Of a stretch of 64,000 nucleotides of DNA, positions 1-12,080 are shown one piece after another. Numbering within the stretch: position 1 is the stretch's first letter; each line of letters begins with the position of its first letter. A program made the translations under genes and the position numbers. Origin of the DNA: Ophioceras dolichostomum (lineage: Eukaryota > Ascomycota > Sordariomycetes > Magnaporthales > Ophioceraceae). The notes under the pieces were generated by a model. The model was not told the origin of the DNA, ran no database searches, and was given only the letters and a program-made list of their open reading frames with translations. Where the stretch lies: positions 124,001 through 188,000 of the forward strand of contig PYST01000008.1 in assembly GCA_003049485.1 (NCBI GenBank). The letters run 5' to 3'.

Positions 1-1994
1 CGTCCGCACTAAGATGTTCCGCTCGCCGACCGTGTGCGCGACTTCCTTCTTCTGCACGATCACCTTCTTGGACAGCACCTTCATGGCGTAGATCCGCCCC
101 GTGTCCTTCTTCTTCACCTGGTAGACCTGGCCGAACGTACCCTTCCCGATCAACCTGAGGATGGTGAAGTCCTCGGGAGTCGCGTGCCTGCGCTCCGTCC
201 GCTGGTACACTACTTCAACGTATATTTCGCCCGTTGGGGCGTTCTCGGCCATGGTGTCGGCGTGTCCTGTCAGTGGGAACCAACCCTCCACGGCCTTTTC
301 CTTGTCGGCCTTGAGCTCGACGTGGCCGAGGAATTCCTCGCCTGCGGGGCCGTGCTCATAAATCGTAATGTCGATCAACATATCATTGTCGATAACGTCA
401 CTAGTCCAACCGTTAGTCAGTACGGCCAAAACCTTGACACTCGACGTACACAACGCACACAACCTGTCTTACCAAGCCACAACCATGCGCGAGCATAGCA
501 CGGGATTGACGAGAGGAATACAGGAGAAGAGGGGGGGAGTTGGCATGGTAAGTGGTGGGGGGAGGGGATCAAAGGAAATGGCTTTGCAGTAACTCACAAG
601 AGAGCCTCGGCATTCCACCTGGGGCTGGTGAATGAACGCCTGGGCTGGCTGCGGAAGGTGTTGTAGTCGGTGATGCTGGTGTTACTGCTCTGCCGGCTCC
701 TCATGGGGATCGCCATTGGTATCCTGCCAGTGTCGCTCGCCTGGCGCTGGATGGGGACGCCGCCCATTCCCATTGGAACGCTCGTGACCGCCACATCGTC
801 CTCGTCCTCGAAGGTTCTTGGGCCCCCTGATATCAGCTCACTCCGCTGGAAGACGGCGACGACGTATGGCTCTCGACATCTCCTAAGTCCCTTGGCCTCT
901 ATGATGTTGATGGCGAGCTTGCCCTTCGGCGCCGGCACGTGCTCTCCCGACCGCAGAGACGGTGTGCTCGTGGCCGTGCGGTCGATGCCATTGCCATTCT
1001 CCTTGCTGGCACCCTCTTGGCTACCGCTTCGCGAAGGTTGGTTGTTCGAAAGCGATCGAGTCGGGGTGGATTGACCGCTCTTTTCATCCACGGCAATCGT
1101 TAGTTTCTGGAGCTGAGCAACGCAGGCAGACTGCTTCAAAGACGACGATGACGATGACGACGATGACGCAACACGGCCCTTGTGCGAGCCGTCTGGCGAC
1201 GACAGAATGGAATCATGCGCAGTGCACTCAGGCTGGTGGTATGAGAAGTGGCTGGCGTGCACGCTAGACTGGGTGACGACGCCGACCAACGGAGCAGGTA
1301 ATGGGGCATGTGGCCTCATAGGGAGATCCGCAGAGCCCGTCTTGCCGGAAGGAGGCTGAGCGGCAGGCAGAGAGGCGGGGAGAGGAGTGGGGACAGCCGA
1401 TCCCCCGACGTCTCCGTGACCACTGTGAGGGTCGGCCGGGACACTACAGCATCGCATTGAGCTACGCTGCGAGGCCGGCGGAGTGGGATACGGGTGCAGG
1501 TGGTCACCCAAGCGCGGCAGCGCACCCGAGAGACCGCCCGGACTCTCATGTGGCAGGAGAGGCGGACTTCCGTCACAGTTGCAGGATTCTCCCTCCGGCT
1601 CCCGCTCCGGTTCTCGCTCCCGCTCCGGCTCCGGCTCCGCAGGGCTGGGGGGTAGCTGCTGCGAGGAGGAGACGACGGTGTGACGTGGCTCCTCGTCGTG
1701 ACGCCCAGCGGCAGTGCATGATGCACAGTTCGCAGTCGCAGTCGCGGTTGCAGTCGCCGTCGCAGGCGCACTCGGAGCTTGTCCAGTCGTGTTGGATGAT
1801 CCAGACGAGAGACGCTGAAAAGGGGCTAGACGAACCTGACCGAAGTAGCTCATGATGGCGGGCAATCGTTTGTCATGGAGGTCTGGCTGTGGTGTCGCTA
1901 CGCCCGAGCGTGGGGTATCAAGGCCGATATGGTCCACTCCGTCTTCGTCCGCGGTGGCGGCAGTCCTGCTGTGGTCGTCAACATGGCTGCTCAT
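1..1994 (-). CDS. SCH9: Sch9-like AGC serine/threonine kinase with C2 domain, 3' truncated
   Basis: Nutrient and TOR-pathway AGC kinase of the Sch9 family, running off the left edge. Coding exons: 598-1994, then 1-400 continuing outside. The intron 401-597 has donor GTGAGT and acceptor CTAG, and joins phase 2. The first ~340 residues are low complexity, with Glu-Pro-Arg repeats and Ser runs (a poly-Ser tract near 1141-1165). A C2 domain begins around KGKLAINIIEAKGLRR and continues into the next exon (DITIYEHGPAGEEFLGHVEL). The kinase domain then opens with DFTILRLIGKGTFGQVYQVK, including the glycine loop and the AMKVL lysine, before the window ends. The in-frame ATG at 1994 gives the longest uninterrupted reading. 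An additional upstream exon at 4700-4815 is likely (separate entry), in which case this ATG is internal. The C2-plus-AGC order is diagnostic of Sch9 among fungal kinases. Family call is firm; the N-terminus is uncertain. Confidence 0.9.
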
Positions 1995-2154
1995 CTTGCA
2001 TCAGATCCTACCGCGGTAGGTGCGCGAATATAATGCAATGCGAGGTGTATAGATATTTATATATGGGGACTCCCGGACTCAGTGAAAGAAAGCTCGAGCA
2101 ATGGGAATTAAGTAAACACACGGGGGAATAAAAAAAACTGGAAAGGAAAATAGG

Positions 2155-2180
2155 TAGTGAGGTAGGTAGGTAGGTAGTTG
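2155..2180. repeat. GTAG/TAGG tetranucleotide microsatellite
   Basis: About five tandem copies of GTAG. The same tetramer appears in several other gene-free stretches of this window. Confidence 0.8.
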
Positions 2181-3844
2181 TTGTAAACAGAGAGAAAGAG
2201 CGGAGAGGGGAGTCGTGAATTTCAAATGCCTAGATCATGATGACGGGCATGTGGGCTAGGGCAAGGATTGGGCGACCAGTGTGTGAGCTGGCCATGGAGG
2301 ATAGGATGGATGAGAGGAACAGCAGAGGAGGGACCTGGGGTGACGGGAGGGGTCGCCACGACGGGGCGCAGTCTTGGGGTAAACAGATGTACTTCTTTCG
2401 ACAAGTCGTCGAAAGCTCGGCAACTGGCCGCTATGTGTGTGAAAGTGCAAAAAGCGGACAAGCGGACACGAAGCCGTGGGAGGGATGCAAAACACCGACT
2501 GCAGGAGGCAGAGTGAAAATAACCACTCAATGTGAAATTTTTTTTATCCCTCTTACACATCACACACTTCAACCAGCTCCGAGCGCCGCACCCTTGATGC
2601 TTGCCATGTGGTTGAGAGTGAGGGCGTGGAAGTGGGGGATGTGTTCCGGCCGCAGGATCGGATTTGGAAAGGCGGAGGGGTAGGGGTAGGGGCAAGGGGG
2701 AGGGGGGGTAGGAAAGGGAAGTCTTGATCAGGAGGGGCGTAGGATAGCGCGGTAGGGGACGAGGGCATCAGCTAGCTCGGCTGACTGGCTGGGCAGGACT
2801 TGATGAGCCAGGTACTGGTCCAGTACTGGGCGGTACACGACAAGCTACCCGATAGGCGAACCGACAGGCTGTCCGGGTAGGGCGCAGGTGCACACACACT
2901 CACAGGACGGATCGTCTTGTCTTGTCCTTCTCGTCTTGGGCGGCAGCCAAAACAGAGAAAGGGGAGAGGGAAAGGGACAAAGAAAAATAAAAGGAACAAT
3001 GAACCCACCCACTGCTCACTCAGCGAGTCAGATTGGGGTGGGTGGATTATGTTTGCAGACCGTCTCGCAGTCAGGGTGTCAGGCAGGCAGACGATGTTCT
3101 TGTACTTTGCTGTGTAAGGTTGGGGTTGGGTTGGGGATTGCACGTGTGCGTATACACTGATAAGCCTCTCCTGTTGCGTGTGTGGCTGCCACCCGCCGCC
3201 ACAGGCAGGCAGTCCCTGTCGTCAGGCTGGTCTCGGTTGCTGCCATAAGACAATAACACATTACGCAGGCAAGAATAAACAAAGACCTGCCTGGTTGGCA
3301 CTTCGCATGTGCAAGCACGCAGTCGTTGGGGCACCTTGACGCTCCACCGATGCAACCCCCCAGCAAAAGAACCACTAGGACTTTGTCGAGGTAGGTACCC
3401 AGGTAGGTAGGTTAGTTGTGCGCGGGTGGTAGGGGACAGCGCACAGCTTAAAAATAAGACTGTGCGAGTGAATGAGGGGGCCGGTCCGCAGAGTGACTGG
3501 GCGACTGGACACACGCAGCCCCCGCCGTCGAGGTCAAAGTGCGAGTGCAACAGCGAACCACTACTAAAGTGCGTGCTTGACTGTGACTATGGCAGAAGGT
3601 CGACGGGGCCACTTGGGCCGTACTAACCTGACTCGAATGCGACCGCTCAACGGGCGGGGATGTGATGAGGTAATGAAGAGGGGAGGGGGCCACTTCTTGG
3701 GTTACTAGGCGAGCACATCCCGGCGGATGATGATATCGGGGCAGATAGGGCCAGCGGTTCCCCTCAAGCAGTTCCCCCAAAGTCCCCCAAAAATCAAAAG
3801 CCTCGCCGCCATTCACTACCCTCCCAACCCAAGACTGGCTGGCC

Positions 3845-3895
3845 GGCTAGCTTAGGCTCAGGCTCTGCTCAGGCTCAGGCTCAGGTTCATGATCA
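3845..3895. repeat. Degenerate GGCTCA hexamer repeat
   Basis: Six to seven imperfect copies of GGCTCA/GGTTCA in tandem, in the putative long leader intron of the Sch9-like gene. Confidence 0.7.
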
Positions 3896-4699
3896 GGTTC
3901 CAACGCCGGCACCTGCAGGGCACTGGCCCCCTCGTGTCTGACCGGCGCCCGGGGGTGGATATGGATGGATATGGATTGATGTGTGGGTGGGCAAGGCGGA
4001 TGGACGGGAACGGTGAGGTGTTGTTGTCATCAGCCGTCCTATCTAGGCTTGGCAACTGGTCCAGTACCCTTCGAAGCCCCACGAGAAAATCCCAAACACA
4101 ATAAAGCTCGAACGGGCTGTCACGGGCTGGTAGATTTGGAGGACTGAGGAACCCGAACGAACCGGCTCGGCTCCAGCTCCTACCCATCTTGATCCGATTT
4201 TCATCTTCCTCTCTGCGGGCATGCATGGCTTGCTCGGTTGTGATAGGGATTGTCTGGGGTGGCTAAAATGCTTGCCGGGCAGACTCGTCTTCTGGAAGCC
4301 TCCGAGAAGGTGGACGGCGCATGGGAGGGGGTGCTTTTAATCATGGGTAAAAGGGGGCAGGAACTTTGGTAGTGGTACGTGACGTGACGACGCAAACATG
4401 GGAGGGCAATGTAACAGCGGATGTTCTTGGGGGTGCAGGACACTGCTGCAGAGAGGCGAGAGAAGGCCCGACGAGATCCAAAGGTATTTGCTTGTTTGAT
4501 AACGGAGAGACGAACAAAAGACTGGGGGCAGCTGGCCGACAGCCAGACAGCGAGCGACGGCGAGCAGGGGAGAGAGGAGGCAGACAAGGGGCAGCATGGG
4601 GGCAGATCCAGGATGACTCAAGGGACCAGAGGCATGAAAGTGAAGGCAAAAAGGGGACAGAAAAAGAGAGAGAGAGAAAAAAAAAAGGCAAGTACTCAC

Positions 4700-4815
4700 T
4701 TCGACATCATCGCCTGCGTCGCTCTCCTCAGGAGGTCATAGCTAGCTGGGCCCGAGCCCGAGCTGGGCGCGGCAGCGACGGTTGTGCTGCTGGCGTTGTC
4801 TGTGGTGCCTGACAT
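4700..4815 (-). CDS. Probable distant first coding exon of the Sch9-like kinase
   Basis: A short open segment starts at ATG 4815 (MSGTTDNASSTTVAAAPSS) and ends in ...ASYDLLRRATQAMMSK at a good donor (GTGAGT at 4699-4694), in phase 2. No coding exon can be recognised between it and the kinase exon 2.7 kb downstream on the same strand. Joining it to an acceptor at 1988-1987 (CAG) or 1991-1990 (GAG) restores the kinase frame and bypasses the ATG at 1994. The amphipathic, Ser/Thr-rich residues look like a genuine N-terminus, and the upstream 4816-5220 is pyrimidine-rich in transcript sense like a fungal leader. The implied intron of about 2.7 kb is unusually long for a filamentous fungus. The exon could instead belong to a small separate gene. 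Inference, moderate to low confidence. Confidence 0.45.
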
Positions 4816-5684
4816 GTTGCTCAGATAGGGCTTGGGAGAACAGTCGAACCCCAAGGACAGGCAAATGCCAGGCAAGCGGGGATGAGTTGAAGTTCGTTCA
4901 GGATCCGACTGATCGACCTGTCGCTCGTTCGCTCGATGACTTGACGATGGATGATGGATGATAGACGATGGATATGGTGAGGTGAGGTGAGTGAGGTGAG
5001 TTTTTCTGGAGAAGATGCGCAATGAGAAATAGGTGGTCAGGATAACCTGATGGGATGTTTTCTGATAAGTGGGATAAGTGCACGGTGGCGGTGGGTGGTA
5101 GCAGTTTCGATGTTGGAGGGGAGGCGACCGACGTCTCGTTGTGGTGGTGGTTGATAAGCAGTGAGGGTGGCGGACGACTTCGGGAAGGAAGAAAAAGAGG
5201 AAGGTAGGAAAATTCGGCACGATCTTCTTGGTTTAATGTTTAACAGCGGCTATGGTTGCTGCTGATGGCGGCGGCCGTCGTGGGAGCCTGAGGAGGCGAG
5301 TTAGTTGCGGTACCCGATCGAACCGACTGAAAAAGTATCTCCGTTTGGGGCTTGAGGGGTTTGAGGAGCTTGAGGGGCTTGAGAGGCTGGACAGCTTGAT
5401 GGAACGAACAGCTGGCCAGCTTCAGCGAGAGAGAGGCAAGAGACAAATCGCAGGATGTCGGATGGAGCTTGATCTGAACATGAAGTGACTGATATGAGGT
5501 GGGTGTACCGATTGATACCTAGGAAGGTTCAAATGTTGCTGTAAGTGGTGGCTGACTGGGTGACTGGATATGTCGAAGGCGGAAACGCCGCAGACCGGGA
5601 ACCACGAAGATCCAGGTTACGAGGGGGAGCTGCTGCAATCGGAGGATATTAGCTTGGTCGGGCGGCTGTGGACAAGCAGCAGTG

Positions 5685-5721
5685 CCTGTTCGGTTCTGGA
5701 CCGGAGTCTGGACCGAACAGG
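5685..5721. repeat. Inverted repeat with 10-bp arms
   Basis: CCTGTTCGGT at 5685-5694 is matched by its exact reverse complement at 5712-5721. The 17-nt spacer holds a further partial symmetry (two copies of TCTGGACC). Confidence 0.65.
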
Positions 5722-6116
5722 GAGGGCAGGCAGGGAGGGTACTGTACTGAGATGGATCGACGGCACCGGGGGGAATTGAAAGGAAGGATTCCCGCGCCCA
5801 CACTTCCTCCAGTTAGTCTGGCTGATGATAGGTGTCTTCTGATTTATTAGCGGTGCAGCTTGCTTGCAGCCACTGGAGCGACACGGACAGCTCCCGAGCC
5901 GGAAAGAGCCAAACCTCCAGAGCAAAGCCGACGCTGTTTGGCGGGGAGCGATTAGGGTGGGGTGGGTTTGTGCTGAACGAAGGAGTGCGGGGCAGAACTT
6001 GTCCCAAAGCGGACTGCGAAGCTGGCTTCTGGAGGTTTTCTTTATTAATATCACTGAAGCTGAAGCCAGGTTGAGTCCATCGATCAATCGACCCCGATTG
6101 TGATTCGGATTTCCTC

Positions 6117-6142
6117 TTTCTCTCTCGTCCGAAAGAGAGAAA
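6117..6142. repeat. Short hairpin, 9-bp arms and 8-nt loop
   Basis: TTTCTCTCT at 6117-6125 and AGAGAGAAA at 6134-6142 are perfect reverse complements. The sequence is simple, so chance formation in a pyrimidine tract is possible. Confidence 0.5.
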
Positions 6143-9100
6143 TCTCTCGTGTCAATGGGCGACAGAGAGAGAACCACTGGCTGTCCGTCGTCTGGGGGCG
6201 GCGGGCGGAGCCGAAGTAGATATACCTAATCCGCCTCGCTTCCCTCGATCCCCTGTGGCCCTTTCCCGCCCGAACCTGTTCGTGGCCCTCTCGTTTCGCC
6301 CGTTTTGGCGTGCGCATGTTCTGTTCTGTAAGTGTATGGCGGTATGGGGCCGCCATCCGGGTGGTCGACTGTCCGGCCGGGCCATATGAGTGGTCGACTG
6401 GTGGTCAGAGTCACAATATTAAGGACGGCGGCCGTTGGCGTCAAGGGCGGCCAGCCCGCAAGAAGGAGAAACCAGAACACCCAACTCCCTAAAATATCTC
6501 ATACACCAGGCCAGAGCAACTGGACTGGTACTACCAATATGGGAGTTACCTACCTTCCATACTTTCTTACCTACCGGGCATATCGTAGGTCAACCACTTT
6601 GCCCCTCCACACCTCTCAACCCCTCAATCTCTCTCAACATGGCCCCTTTTCGACGACTTCTGATGTACGTAGTACACGACAACCCGCCGCAACGATACGC
6701 GTGGGCTTGTGCAACCAGCGACACGCTGTTGCATCCGCTCATCGCTATGATCCCAGGCTTCATCGTGCCAGGCCCTTTAGGTAGGCAGGTTCTTGATACC
6801 CTGTCCTTGCCGTCCCTGACAAGCCCAGGTCAGCGTGGATGTGTACGGCATCCGTATTAGTCCGGCACAGTTTCCATTTTGGAGGTAGCCTGTTTGATTC
6901 CCTTGCAGGACTGTTCTCCCTTGCCAGAGTGCCACGAAGATCGCGCATCCGACCAATGTCTTGCATCCAATGTGTGTAACCATGCCGAGCCGGGTCGAGT
7001 GAGTAGCAATCGCTTTTCTCAGCAGCACCTCAGCAGCAGCGGTCAAGACCAATACTAAGACCAAGCTGAATTGCTGGACTGACCGTTCAACTGTTGATGA
7101 TGAAGGAATCAGCCCTGCCGCCCACGCTTACACGCTCGATAGGTGCAAACCTAGGTACGAATTAGAGATCATGGCAGGCCATTCTCAGTCTCCGCCACCC
7201 GCCACCGCCCACCACACATGCTGGTCTCGGTGCAGTGGCCTCCGGGCTGGTCAAGACCTTGATAGCAATGCCTGGATGGAGCCTGGCTGGTCGAGATATC
7301 GAGCCTGGTTCCAGTGTTCAAAGTTTCAAACTCACCTTCCAACAACATGGAGTGGCTTCCGTATCCCTTCAGCCACTATCACGGAACCACTGCATTGAGG
7401 GTAATCAAAGTATAGATCGGATACAAATCCAGCCCATCGAAGATGCTGTCGTGGCTTGTAGGAGTGGTTGAGAACTCTGCGGGGCAACATGAACGCCTCG
7501 TACGCTGTGCTCACGGTTCATTCAATACCTGTAGCATCTCCCTCATGTTGTCCCTCAAGAAACCCTCGCTCGGGTGAGCAACGGCAACACTAGAAAATAC
7601 ACTTCCTGTTGTTGCTCGTATCAGGATTCCTTCTGCAGGCGGTCAGCTGCAAACGAACCGGTCAAGAGAAGAAATAAAAGACGCAGCGCCCACTCCGGTG
7701 AGAATAAACGACCTGAGTGCTGACATTCGACCGAAGCAACTTGAATACACTCTCCTACTCGCAGCTCTAGGCCGTAGGTCGTCACAGCCGAGACGATGAG
7801 GTAAGCGCTGCAACTGTAACCGAGTAACCGAGTCACCAATACCAAATTGATATCATCCCCAGGCCAGACACGACACGGCCCAACAAGAGGATTCTACGAG
7901 GAAATGGCGAGCTTCATACCTAGGCTCTGCATGATTCCCATGATTCCCCTCTGAAGCGTGACGGCCCTTTTCTGCGGCCTGGATTTGCTCCGCTAGTTTC
8001 AATAGCAACCGACTCTTGCGGCCTCTCAAGACCCAAAGATGTGCCAAGAGAGGCCGCTATCTGGTTGATGAGCACGATGATTCGCCATCGGCGGAGGGGC
8101 TCACCGCAAATCGCAAAACGCAACACCTCACAGGACACCTCACAGGCTGCAGCAATAAATATTTTCGCCCAAGAGTCGGTCTGCTCGGCTCTTCTCGTCG
8201 TGACTTGGGGCAGTGCACGCACCAAGGAAAAGAAGGCACAAGAAAAGGAAGAAGAACAAGGATAAGAAGGAGACCCTTACGGAGACCAGCCAACGGGTGC
8301 TCCCTTCCGGACATTCCGTCCGTATCTTGCATATTTTTGCGTCTTCCTTTCTTTTTTTCCTTCCTCCCAAATATCAGGGGTGTTCTTGACTCTCGAACCA
8401 GACTCTCAAGCAACAGCCCCTTACCGGAACCCCCCTTACACCAACCCCTATGTACTAAACTGCACTAAGCAGGAGAGAGGGTCCAGATATCATGTTGATA
8501 GCATGTCCCAAAAGTCGGATACCTACCAGGTAGGTAGAAAATGCCAGCAAAGCAAAACGGCCAGCAAATCCCTTTCCATTTTGTTCTATTCATTTCGAAA
8601 TTTGGCGGTTTGCTCCCTGTTGGCTCCCTCCCGGACCGCCGGCCTGCATGAAGAACGATGGCCACCGCTTCCGCATAGAAGCAGAGGAGGTAAGAGTAGC
8701 CTGCCATCTGCGAAGTGCATTGTGACGCCAACACGGCCGTGGAACGAGCCCAACGCCCGCTTCTCATGTCTCGAAGAGGCAGCGACCAGCCGTTGCAGTC
8801 TGACTTTGGGCATTGGGGGCCGCTGCAGTGAGGCGGGAAAGTACGTGTACGGAAAGACCAGAAAGGCCAAGGAAAAAGGAGAACCATACCACGCACCTTA
8901 GCTACAGGCACCTACACCTACCTACATCTACTACGCAACAGCTCTAGGACGTAGGCCCTGAAGTTTGGAGTCTGGGAAAGGAGGTGATTCCGTGGCTCTC
9001 GGCATCCTAGGCTAAAACGAGAAAGGGTTTGTCTAACTTCGATGCCACTTCTGACAAGGCGTGACATGACGACCGAGCGACTCGCGTCCTCGTTTACACA

Positions 9101-9518
9101 TGTGCATTCCACATTTCCACATGCCCTCAACTCACCTGCCCTCCACGACTCCACGAGATATTCCACATCCACGATCCGACCCGCCGGATCAGCGGCTCTT
9201 TAGACTTCTGCCTCAAAACCTCAAAACGACAACCACTGCCCAGAGCACGTCCTTTTGGCCGATGTTCAGCCTTTCTTTTTCTCTTTCGGAAAGATCAGAC
9301 CGAGCTGACGCCGTGCCTTCCATCTTCCGCCATGTGAGTTTCTCGCCTCTGGGGAAAATCTGGAGAAACCGGTAAACTCCATGTGTCGCATATGAAGGGC
9401 AGCTTCTTGGCACGGGAGTCGGTATAAAATATATGCACTCCATATTAGATCGAAGCCGTCGTTCCAGGGAGATAGAAAAAGAAAAGACAAAAAATGAGAC
9501 AAAAAGAGACGACTAAAG

Positions 9519-9569
9519 GGGGNAAAAAAAAAAAAAAAAAAAAGAAGAATAAAGGGGGGGGGGGGGGGA
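9519..9569. repeat. Homopolymer block with undetermined base (poly-A then poly-G)
   Basis: A G run, one N at 9523, about 20 A, then AAGAATAAA and a run of about 12 G. An unresolved base at a homopolymer suggests an assembly or sequencing problem here, so reading frames crossing it are unreliable. Confidence 0.85.
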
Positions 9570-10884
9570 AGTACCACGTAGATTCTTTCCCTCTCTTTGG
9601 CCGTCCTAAGACGACGGGACGGCAAGCTGCGTGCCCCCAACACAGCCGAAAGCAACCCCCAGAACACGGCATTTTCAAGGCGTAGCGTGAATTCTACTTC
9701 GCTCTTCTCCGTGAACAAACCAAAATCCCACCTATTATTCGCGCACCCGAATCTTCGCGAATCGGAGAGGGGAGGGAGGATCATCGATCGTTCGCCAAGT
9801 CACAAACAAGAATTTCTACAAACGAAATCCTGCAGTTGTCCGTCCGCCTGCCCGCCCGCCTGCCCGCTTCCTCCATGGTGCGCAGGGCCGAGTTGCCAGA
9901 CCCAGATAGATGAACGCCTCCGTCATCATACGCACGCCGACCTCCGAACAACCCCCCGGCAGCCTGCCTGCCTCTCTCGAACCTCTCTCTGTGTCTCTCT
10001 CTCTGCGGATTGGCCAACCCGGCATCAATATGTGCAGGAAAACACGCCAGCTTTCGGGCGAGCGGTTGAGGACTTTTTGGAGAGGAAGGCGCAGCAGCAA
10101 ACTGCTACGTCAAACTCTCGCCCGACTTATATGTGTCTTTTGATTCTTGGCAATTGTCGTTTGTTACTTGTCGCTCTGGTTTGCAGGGCGAAACCCACAC
10201 GACGTGATACATCACAAGAAGACATCAGGCAAACTGCAAAGAAGCACCAGCCCAAAGACCTATACCCAAGACCAAGGTACAAACACTCACGTACCCCACG
10301 TGTCACTTCCGAGTACACGGTCCCGAATCGACGGTAAGTTGCAGCAAACTGCGGTGAGCCTCTTCGGTAGTTGCACAACTTCACCCACTCCCAACACGGC
10401 CCAACCATACGGGTGAGAAGACGCTCCCCTTTTCTACTCCCACCTCCAGCGATATGTGGACTTTTAGACGTTCAGAACGACTGTTTCTGAATAATGCGGA
10501 CCTAGAAGAGCGCGTGCAACTCCAAGCCGATACAATTTCCATTAACCCATGAGAAGGCCACTCCTACCTAGCAACGTACCTATGGTGGAAAATCGAGAAA
10601 ATTCCACTAACGCACAAGTAGGAGGGACGATGAGAACAAGTAGCTCTACCCTGATTCTCCATGAAAGAGAAATCCCATCCGGCTCTTGATTCCCGTTTTG
10701 TTCGCCGTCGCCTAACCGCCGTGACTCCAGTGACCTAAGAACCAATGACCAAAGGAAATATCACGGGAGAAGATAAACAGATGAGGTGATCGGCAAGATG
10801 AAAGGCGGCCACAGCATCAAGCCAGCCAGCCGGGTACAATCTCATCCATCCTTGACCGTTGGGAAAGCGAGGTGAGGATAACTC

Positions 10885-11387
10885 CTACTGCGCGCTGGCC
10901 GTGGTAATTCCCAAAACCTTCCTCAGCTGCTCTTCCGCGCCAGGGGGAAACTGCCCGCCAAACGGTGGCGCCTTGCCTACTCCCCGGGGTAGAAGCGGAT
11001 CCGGGTAGTCGACTGTGAGATGAGATATTAGTGAATGTCCAGACCCGGTAGGCATTGGCGGAGGGGGAGATGGCAGACACCCAAGAAGGATATCTGAGTC
11101 TGGTTGAGACTGGTACCTTTAGAGGATATCTCCCAAGGTACTCACTCACTCACTCACTCAACTCACTCACCTGGGCTAAAGTCCTGATGCATCAGCTTCT
11201 GCCTGACGACATCGCTCTCCTCCTGGATCTTGCGGCCGTTGGCATTCCACCCCTCGCTGCCGATGACTTGGCTCCTATCCCCGCCGCCCGCCGCCGCGAT
11301 GGACTCTGCGTCTGTGAGGCTTGTTGGCGCCTCGTGGCTGGGAACCGCCGCAGCTTCGAGGGGCACAGCACCACCGTCGGGAGTCAT
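10885..11387 (-). CDS. Small unknown protein, 114 aa
   Basis: I do not recognise this protein. Two exons, 11171-11387 and 10885-11012, are joined across an intron with donor GTGAGT and acceptor ACAG in phase 1, giving 114 residues. The N-terminal half is Ala/Ser-rich and contains GSEGWNANGRKIQEESDVVR. The second exon gives a Pro/Gly-rich segment, DYPDPLLPRGVGKAPPFGG, then a short helix EEQLRKVLGI near the C-terminus. No signal peptide or membrane segment is visible. The clean phase match, and the proline-rich segment continuing smoothly across the junction, argue for a real gene. The frame stays open upstream of ATG 11387, so an earlier start cannot be excluded. The intron carries a GTGA tetramer run that overlaps its donor site. 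Confidence 0.65.
11141..11170. repeat. CTCA/GTGA tetranucleotide run overlapping a splice donor
   Basis: About seven copies of the tetramer, beginning exactly at the donor of the intron at 11013-11170. Several overlapping GTGAGT donor-like hexamers are therefore present in tandem. Confidence 0.8.
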
Positions 11388-12080
11388 GACGCTGATGATG
11401 AGGGTGACCCTTCCAATGGGCTGGCTATTCTTGGGCGGCTGGGTGGGTGTATGCGATATCGCCAGGCGCGATTCTAGGCTGACACGCCGGGCCAGAGTTA
11501 GAGTTGTTGGCTGGCTCGGTGAGAGGTTGAGGCGAGTTGAATCAGGGAAAGGGATGATGGGATGAGGATGGGTCCTACCTGATCAGATTTTCCTTCCCGA
11601 GATTCCAAAGAGATCTACTACTTATATGGTGTGCCTAGTAGAGAGACTTCGATTGTTGTAGACTCGGGTCAAGAGCGAATGTAATGTCGAGTGTGAACAT
11701 GAACATGAACATGAGGGATGTTGACACAACGATTGATAGCACATGAGGCTCACTGTAGCATAGCATTCACTGAGGGGAAGCTCCAGTCAGCAGGGGCCGG
11801 GGCCTAGAACAGCCCCGCTGTTAGTCTGTGCCCCACTAACACACAGCATCAGTGGAGCCGGTGCTCAGTCAGACAGGAAATTCACAGCAACCTTGGAAGT
11901 GAAGAACGGAAAAGAGTTGGAATAGATACAATATTTGATTACATCCTTATTGCTCATCCAGACAAAACGGCTCGCCCCAAACTGCTTTGTTTTCGCTAGC
12001 TCCATGCTGCCGCTCTCGATTCATACCCATTTCCCACGCCTTTCCGTCCTTCCCTGACGACAATTCCTTCTCGTTCCGCG
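11388..12080. other. Divergent intergenic region (small unknown gene / SUZ gene)
   Basis: A 693-bp spacer between two divergent genes, so it must contain both promoters. A GAACAT hexamer run lies near 11695-11713. No RNA gene recognised. Confidence 0.6.

Larger units (their letters stand above)
1995..4699. other. Gene-free stretch; probable long leader intron of the kinase
   Basis: No ORF here resembles a protein family on either strand. The sequence has a GTAG tetramer run near 2158-2178, a similar patch near 3391-3413 and a GGCTCA hexamer run near 3845-3893. It is read as a long intron or 5' leader of the Sch9-like gene. Confidence 0.5.
4816..10884. other. Large gene-free spacer (about 6 kb)
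   Basis: Many short ORFs occur on both strands, but none shows a recognisable domain, consistent codon use or convincing splice-joined neighbours. The right part includes the poly-A/poly-G block with an undetermined base at 9523. Two inverted repeats (5685-5721 and 6117-6142) are the only clear structured elements. The part next to 4816 is probably promoter and leader of the Sch9-like gene. Confidence 0.6.

Noticed and set aside
5617..6177. 186-residue minus-strand frame in the large spacer
   Set aside because: No motif, many rare-looking residue runs, and no splice-consistent neighbours.
9266..9784. 172-residue minus-strand frame
   Set aside because: It runs through the poly-A/poly-G block with the undetermined base at 9523, giving poly-Phe and poly-Pro; not a real protein.
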